Below, piece after piece: positions 6,825 to 8,779 of a DNA stretch of 8,779 nucleotides. This DNA is from GCA-2715965 sp047608975 (GTDB taxonomy: Bacteria > Verrucomicrobiota > Verrucomicrobiia > Limisphaerales > JAYPXF01), in assembly GCA_047608975.1 (NCBI GenBank), contig JBLFYM010000207.1:1-8779 (forward strand), read 5' to 3'. The notes under the pieces were generated by a model that saw only the letters and a list, made by a program, of their open reading frames with translations, was not told the DNA's origin and searched no databases. Each line of letters starts with the position of its first letter. The stretch's first letter is position 1. A program made the position numbers and the translations under genes.

Positions 6825-8407
6825 GTTGGAAAATCAATCGCAGAAGTTTCCTTCGGGGTGCCGCCGGGGCATTGCTCCCCCTGCCCTATCTCAATCTGAT
6901 GGAGGCTTCCGCCAAAAGCGTGAACGGCGGTCAGCCGCCGGTGCGCTTCATGACCCTCTTCAAGCCCAACGGTGTGCATCCGCCGTCGTGGAATATCAAC
7001 GGCGGTACCGAGCACGATTTCCGCATGTCACCGCTCATGAAGCCCTTCGCCCACCATCGGGATGACCTCCTGATCCTGGACAACATGGGCGATTTCGGAT
7101 TCTCCGCGCATAAGGACTCCACCCGACGATTCCTGAGTGGACATCACAAGAATCAAAAATCCGCTTCGGTCGATCAACTCATTGCCGATCAGATCGGCGC
7201 TGACACGGCGCACCGATCGTTGGAACTAACGACCGAAGGTCTCTTCCCTAATCAGATCGGCTGCAGCTACATCTCCTACGATCGGAATGGCGATCCGATC
7301 CCCCGCGAATCCGATCCCCAGCTGGTGTTCGACCGCCTTTTCCGCAATCCCCTGAACCATCCCCAAAAGCGCCGCGAGATGACGAGTCTGCTGGACCGGG
7401 TGGGAGACGATGCAAAGTCCCTTCAGCGCACCGCCGGGTATGAAGACAGACAGGTTCTGGATGAATACCTGACAGTGGTGCGCCAGACCGAAAGACGGAT
7501 CGGGCAGATCCAGAATGCGCCCGGCAGCGCCGGAGACTTCTCCAGTTTGAAACGTCCGGATGAATCCGCAAACCTCGACGAACAGGTCGAGGCGATGCTC
7601 GATCTGATTGCGCTGGCACTCTGGACCGACTCGACCCGCTGCATTACCTACATGCTGGGAAACAGCAACAGCCGGATGGTCTTCGATTTTCTCGGCGTCA
7701 AGGGACAGCATCACTACCTCTCCCACTTCTTCCGCAACTTCAGCCGTTCCAATATCGATGCGCTGTTAAAGATCAGTCTTTGGCACATGGAGAAATTCGA
7801 TTCGTTGCTGAATCGCCTGAAATCCTATCGCGACCAACACGGTCGACTGCTGGATCACTGCGTCGTGTTCTTCGGTTCGGGCATGGGTCATAGCGACAAC
7901 CACACCGCAACCCGGATTCCCGCCATTCTGGCTGGCAACGGGGGCGGCATGCTGAAGACCGGACGCTACCTGCGCTACAAGGACAACCAGCAGGTCGGCC
8001 GGCTACATCTGGCCTTGCTCCAAAAATTCGGAGTCAACGCGAAGGCCTTCGCCGACTCCACAACGCCCCTGCCCGGTCTGGATGGTTCCCACTTCGAGCC
8101 CTATCGTGAACGCCCGTTCCAGAGTTGGATCAAGCGACAGGGCGACAGCGTCACCGTGCAGGGGCGACTACGCCTCTCCGAAGATCTCAACGAGGCGAAA
8201 GTGTTTTACATCGACGTTGATGGACAGGCTTCAGTCCGGATCGAAGTCCAGTTCAGGGACTTCCACGACTTCAATCTGGCTTATCACTGCGGCTCCCCAG
8301 TCACCATGATTGGAACCGGTTCTGATCGCGATGGGCAGCTTGTGATTTCCAAGGTAAAAAAACTGACGTCCCTCTTTGGCCAGGCACCTGGCTCCGCGGC
8401 CGGTTGA
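6821..8407 (+). CDS. Tat-exported DUF1552 family protein with C-terminal extension
   Basis: This 528-residue protein begins with a twin-arginine signal (INRRSFLRGAAGALLPLPYL, residues 5-24), so it is exported folded, possibly with a bound cofactor. Residues about 40-425 match DUF1552: RFMTLFKPNGVHPP (42-55), DNMGDFGFSAHKDSTRRFL (87-105), a helical middle (190-235) and FGSGMGHSDNH (351-361) followed by IPAILAGNGGGMLKTGRYL (366-384). The last part recalls DUF1501/alkaline-phosphatase-like proteins, which hints at a metal-dependent hydrolase fold; that is inference. DUF1552 proteins usually stop near residue 425; here about 100 more residues follow, with alternating beta-strand-like segments (443-451, 459-465, 470-477, 492-499, 505-512). 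The gene overlaps the DUF1592 gene by 4 bp (ATGA), so equal production and a joint function are likely. No enzymatic activity is established for the family. Confidence 0.87.
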   Translation: MSWKINRRSFLRGAAGALLPLPYLNLMEASAKSVNGGQPPVRFMTLFKPNGVHPPSWNINGGTEHDFRMSPLMKPFAHHRDDLLILDNMGDFGFSAHKDSTRRFLSGHHKNQKSASVDQLIADQIGADTAHRSLELTTEGLFPNQIGCSYISYDRNGDPIPRESDPQLVFDRLFRNPLNHPQKRREMTSLLDRVGDDAKSLQRTAGYEDRQVLDEYLTVVRQTERRIGQIQNAPGSAGDFSSLKRPDESANLDEQVEAMLDLIALALWTDSTRCITYMLGNSNSRMVFDFLGVKGQHHYLSHFFRNFSRSNIDALLKISLWHMEKFDSLLNRLKSYRDQHGRLLDHCVVFFGSGMGHSDNHTATRIPAILAGNGGGMLKTGRYLRYKDNQQVGRLHLALLQKFGVNAKAFADSTTPLPGLDGSHFEPYRERPFQSWIKRQGDSVTVQGRLRLSEDLNEAKVFYIDVDGQASVRIEVQFRDFHDFNLAYHCGSPVTMIGTGSDRDGQLVISKVKKLTSLFGQAPGSAAG

Positions 8408-8472
8408 AGAGCCAATCCGGCTTGCCACAGGTGCCAAAGGAGAGCAACGTAACCGCAATCAGATTACCCCTC

Positions 8473-8779
8473 ATGAATCGTATAATATCAGCCCTCCTCT
8501 TCTCGTTCGCAATCGCCCTCACCGCTTCGGCGGCCGACCTGAAGGAAGTGAACGAGACGGTGAGGGTTCAGGCCGCCTCCAAAAAGCTCGCCGAACAGCC
8601 CACCGCACTGTGTCTGTATGTGAAGGGGCTCTGTTGTCCGTCCTGCGCAATTGGGATCCGGAAGAAGGTCAGCCGGCTTGCCTTTGTAGACAAAAAACAG
8701 TTCAGCAAGGGCGTGGATCTCGACGCGAAAACTCAGTTGGTACTCATCGGCCTGAAATCGGGCAGCACACCTGACAAGG
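8473..8779 (+). CDS. Secreted heavy-metal-associated (HMA/MerP-like) protein, 3'-truncated
   Basis: An open frame starts at ATG 8473 and runs past the right edge without a stop; 102 residues are visible. Residues 1-20 form a clear signal peptide (MNRIISALLFSFAIALTASA, cleavage before ADLKE). A linker precedes a ferredoxin-like HMA fold: strand ALCLYVKGL (46-53), then C54-C55-P-S-C58 at the start of the helix AIGIRKKVSRLAFV, then a second strand TQLVLIGL (87-94). C55-PS-C58 matches the CxxC metal site of MerP and copper chaperones, in the GMxCxxC position with Leu for Met and an extra Cys before it; C47 is another cysteine. It could bind Cu, Hg or Zn outside the cytoplasm, or the cysteines could be redox-active. 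It lies 65 bp after the DUF1552 gene on the same strand. No good ribosome site is seen; AAAGGAGAG (8436-8444) is 28 bases away. Confidence 0.8.
   Translation, partial: MNRIISALLFSFAIALTASAADLKEVNETVRVQAASKKLAEQPTALCLYVKGLCCPSCAIGIRKKVSRLAFVDKKQFSKGVDLDAKTQLVLIGLKSGSTPDK

Noticed and set aside
8376..8774. 132-residue open frame across the end of the DUF1552 gene and the right edge
   Set aside because: It lies in a different frame, overlaps the DUF1552 end and is arginine-rich without family features. The frame starting at 8473 has a signal peptide and an HMA motif and explains the region.

Overview
The window is one co-directional stretch (all genes on the + strand, short gaps) of a moderately GC-rich chromosome. 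It most likely comes from the Planctomycetes-Verrucomicrobia-Chlamydiae (PVC) superphylum. The main reason is the DUF1592/DUF1588/DUF1585 cytochrome followed directly by a DUF1552 Tat protein, a pairing typical of planctomycetes and verrucomicrobia and also found in some myxobacteria. WaaG/WaaE-like lipopolysaccharide-core glycosyltransferases show a Gram-negative envelope. Verrucomicrobiota is my best guess; the sequence alone does not settle it.

Left part (1-2681): the 3' portion of a PHP-family histidinol-phosphatase-like gene enters from the left edge. After 118 bp comes a two-gene, translationally coupled pair (ATGA overlap): a GT4 glycosyltransferase of the WaaG type and a GT2 glycosyltransferase of the WaaE/KdtX type. 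Both would act on the cytoplasmic side of the inner membrane, building the lipopolysaccharide core or another surface glycan.

Middle and right part (2682-8779): after a 174-bp gap that may hold a promoter, four genes for envelope-directed proteins follow. They are (i) a membrane-anchored cytochrome c with eight CXXCH haem sites and a haem-free, HEAT-like C-terminus; (ii) a signal-peptide protein with a PSCyt1-like N-terminal haem site and the DUF1587-1595-1592-1588-1585 series, with a second CXXCH; (iii) a Tat-signal DUF1552 protein whose start overlaps the stop of (ii) by 4 bp and which carries an unusual beta-rich C-terminal extension of about 100 residues; and (iv) a secreted heavy-metal-associated (HMA)-like protein with a Cys-Cys-Pro-Ser-Cys motif, cut off by the right edge.

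Items (i)-(iv) look like an extracytoplasmic redox/metal module with ten c-type haem sites in two proteins. DUF1592 and DUF1552 families have no established biochemical function, so the role of the module is open. This is the part of the window most worth following up. No RNA genes, CRISPR arrays, insertion sequences or phage genes were seen, and no gene-free stretch exceeds about 175 bp.
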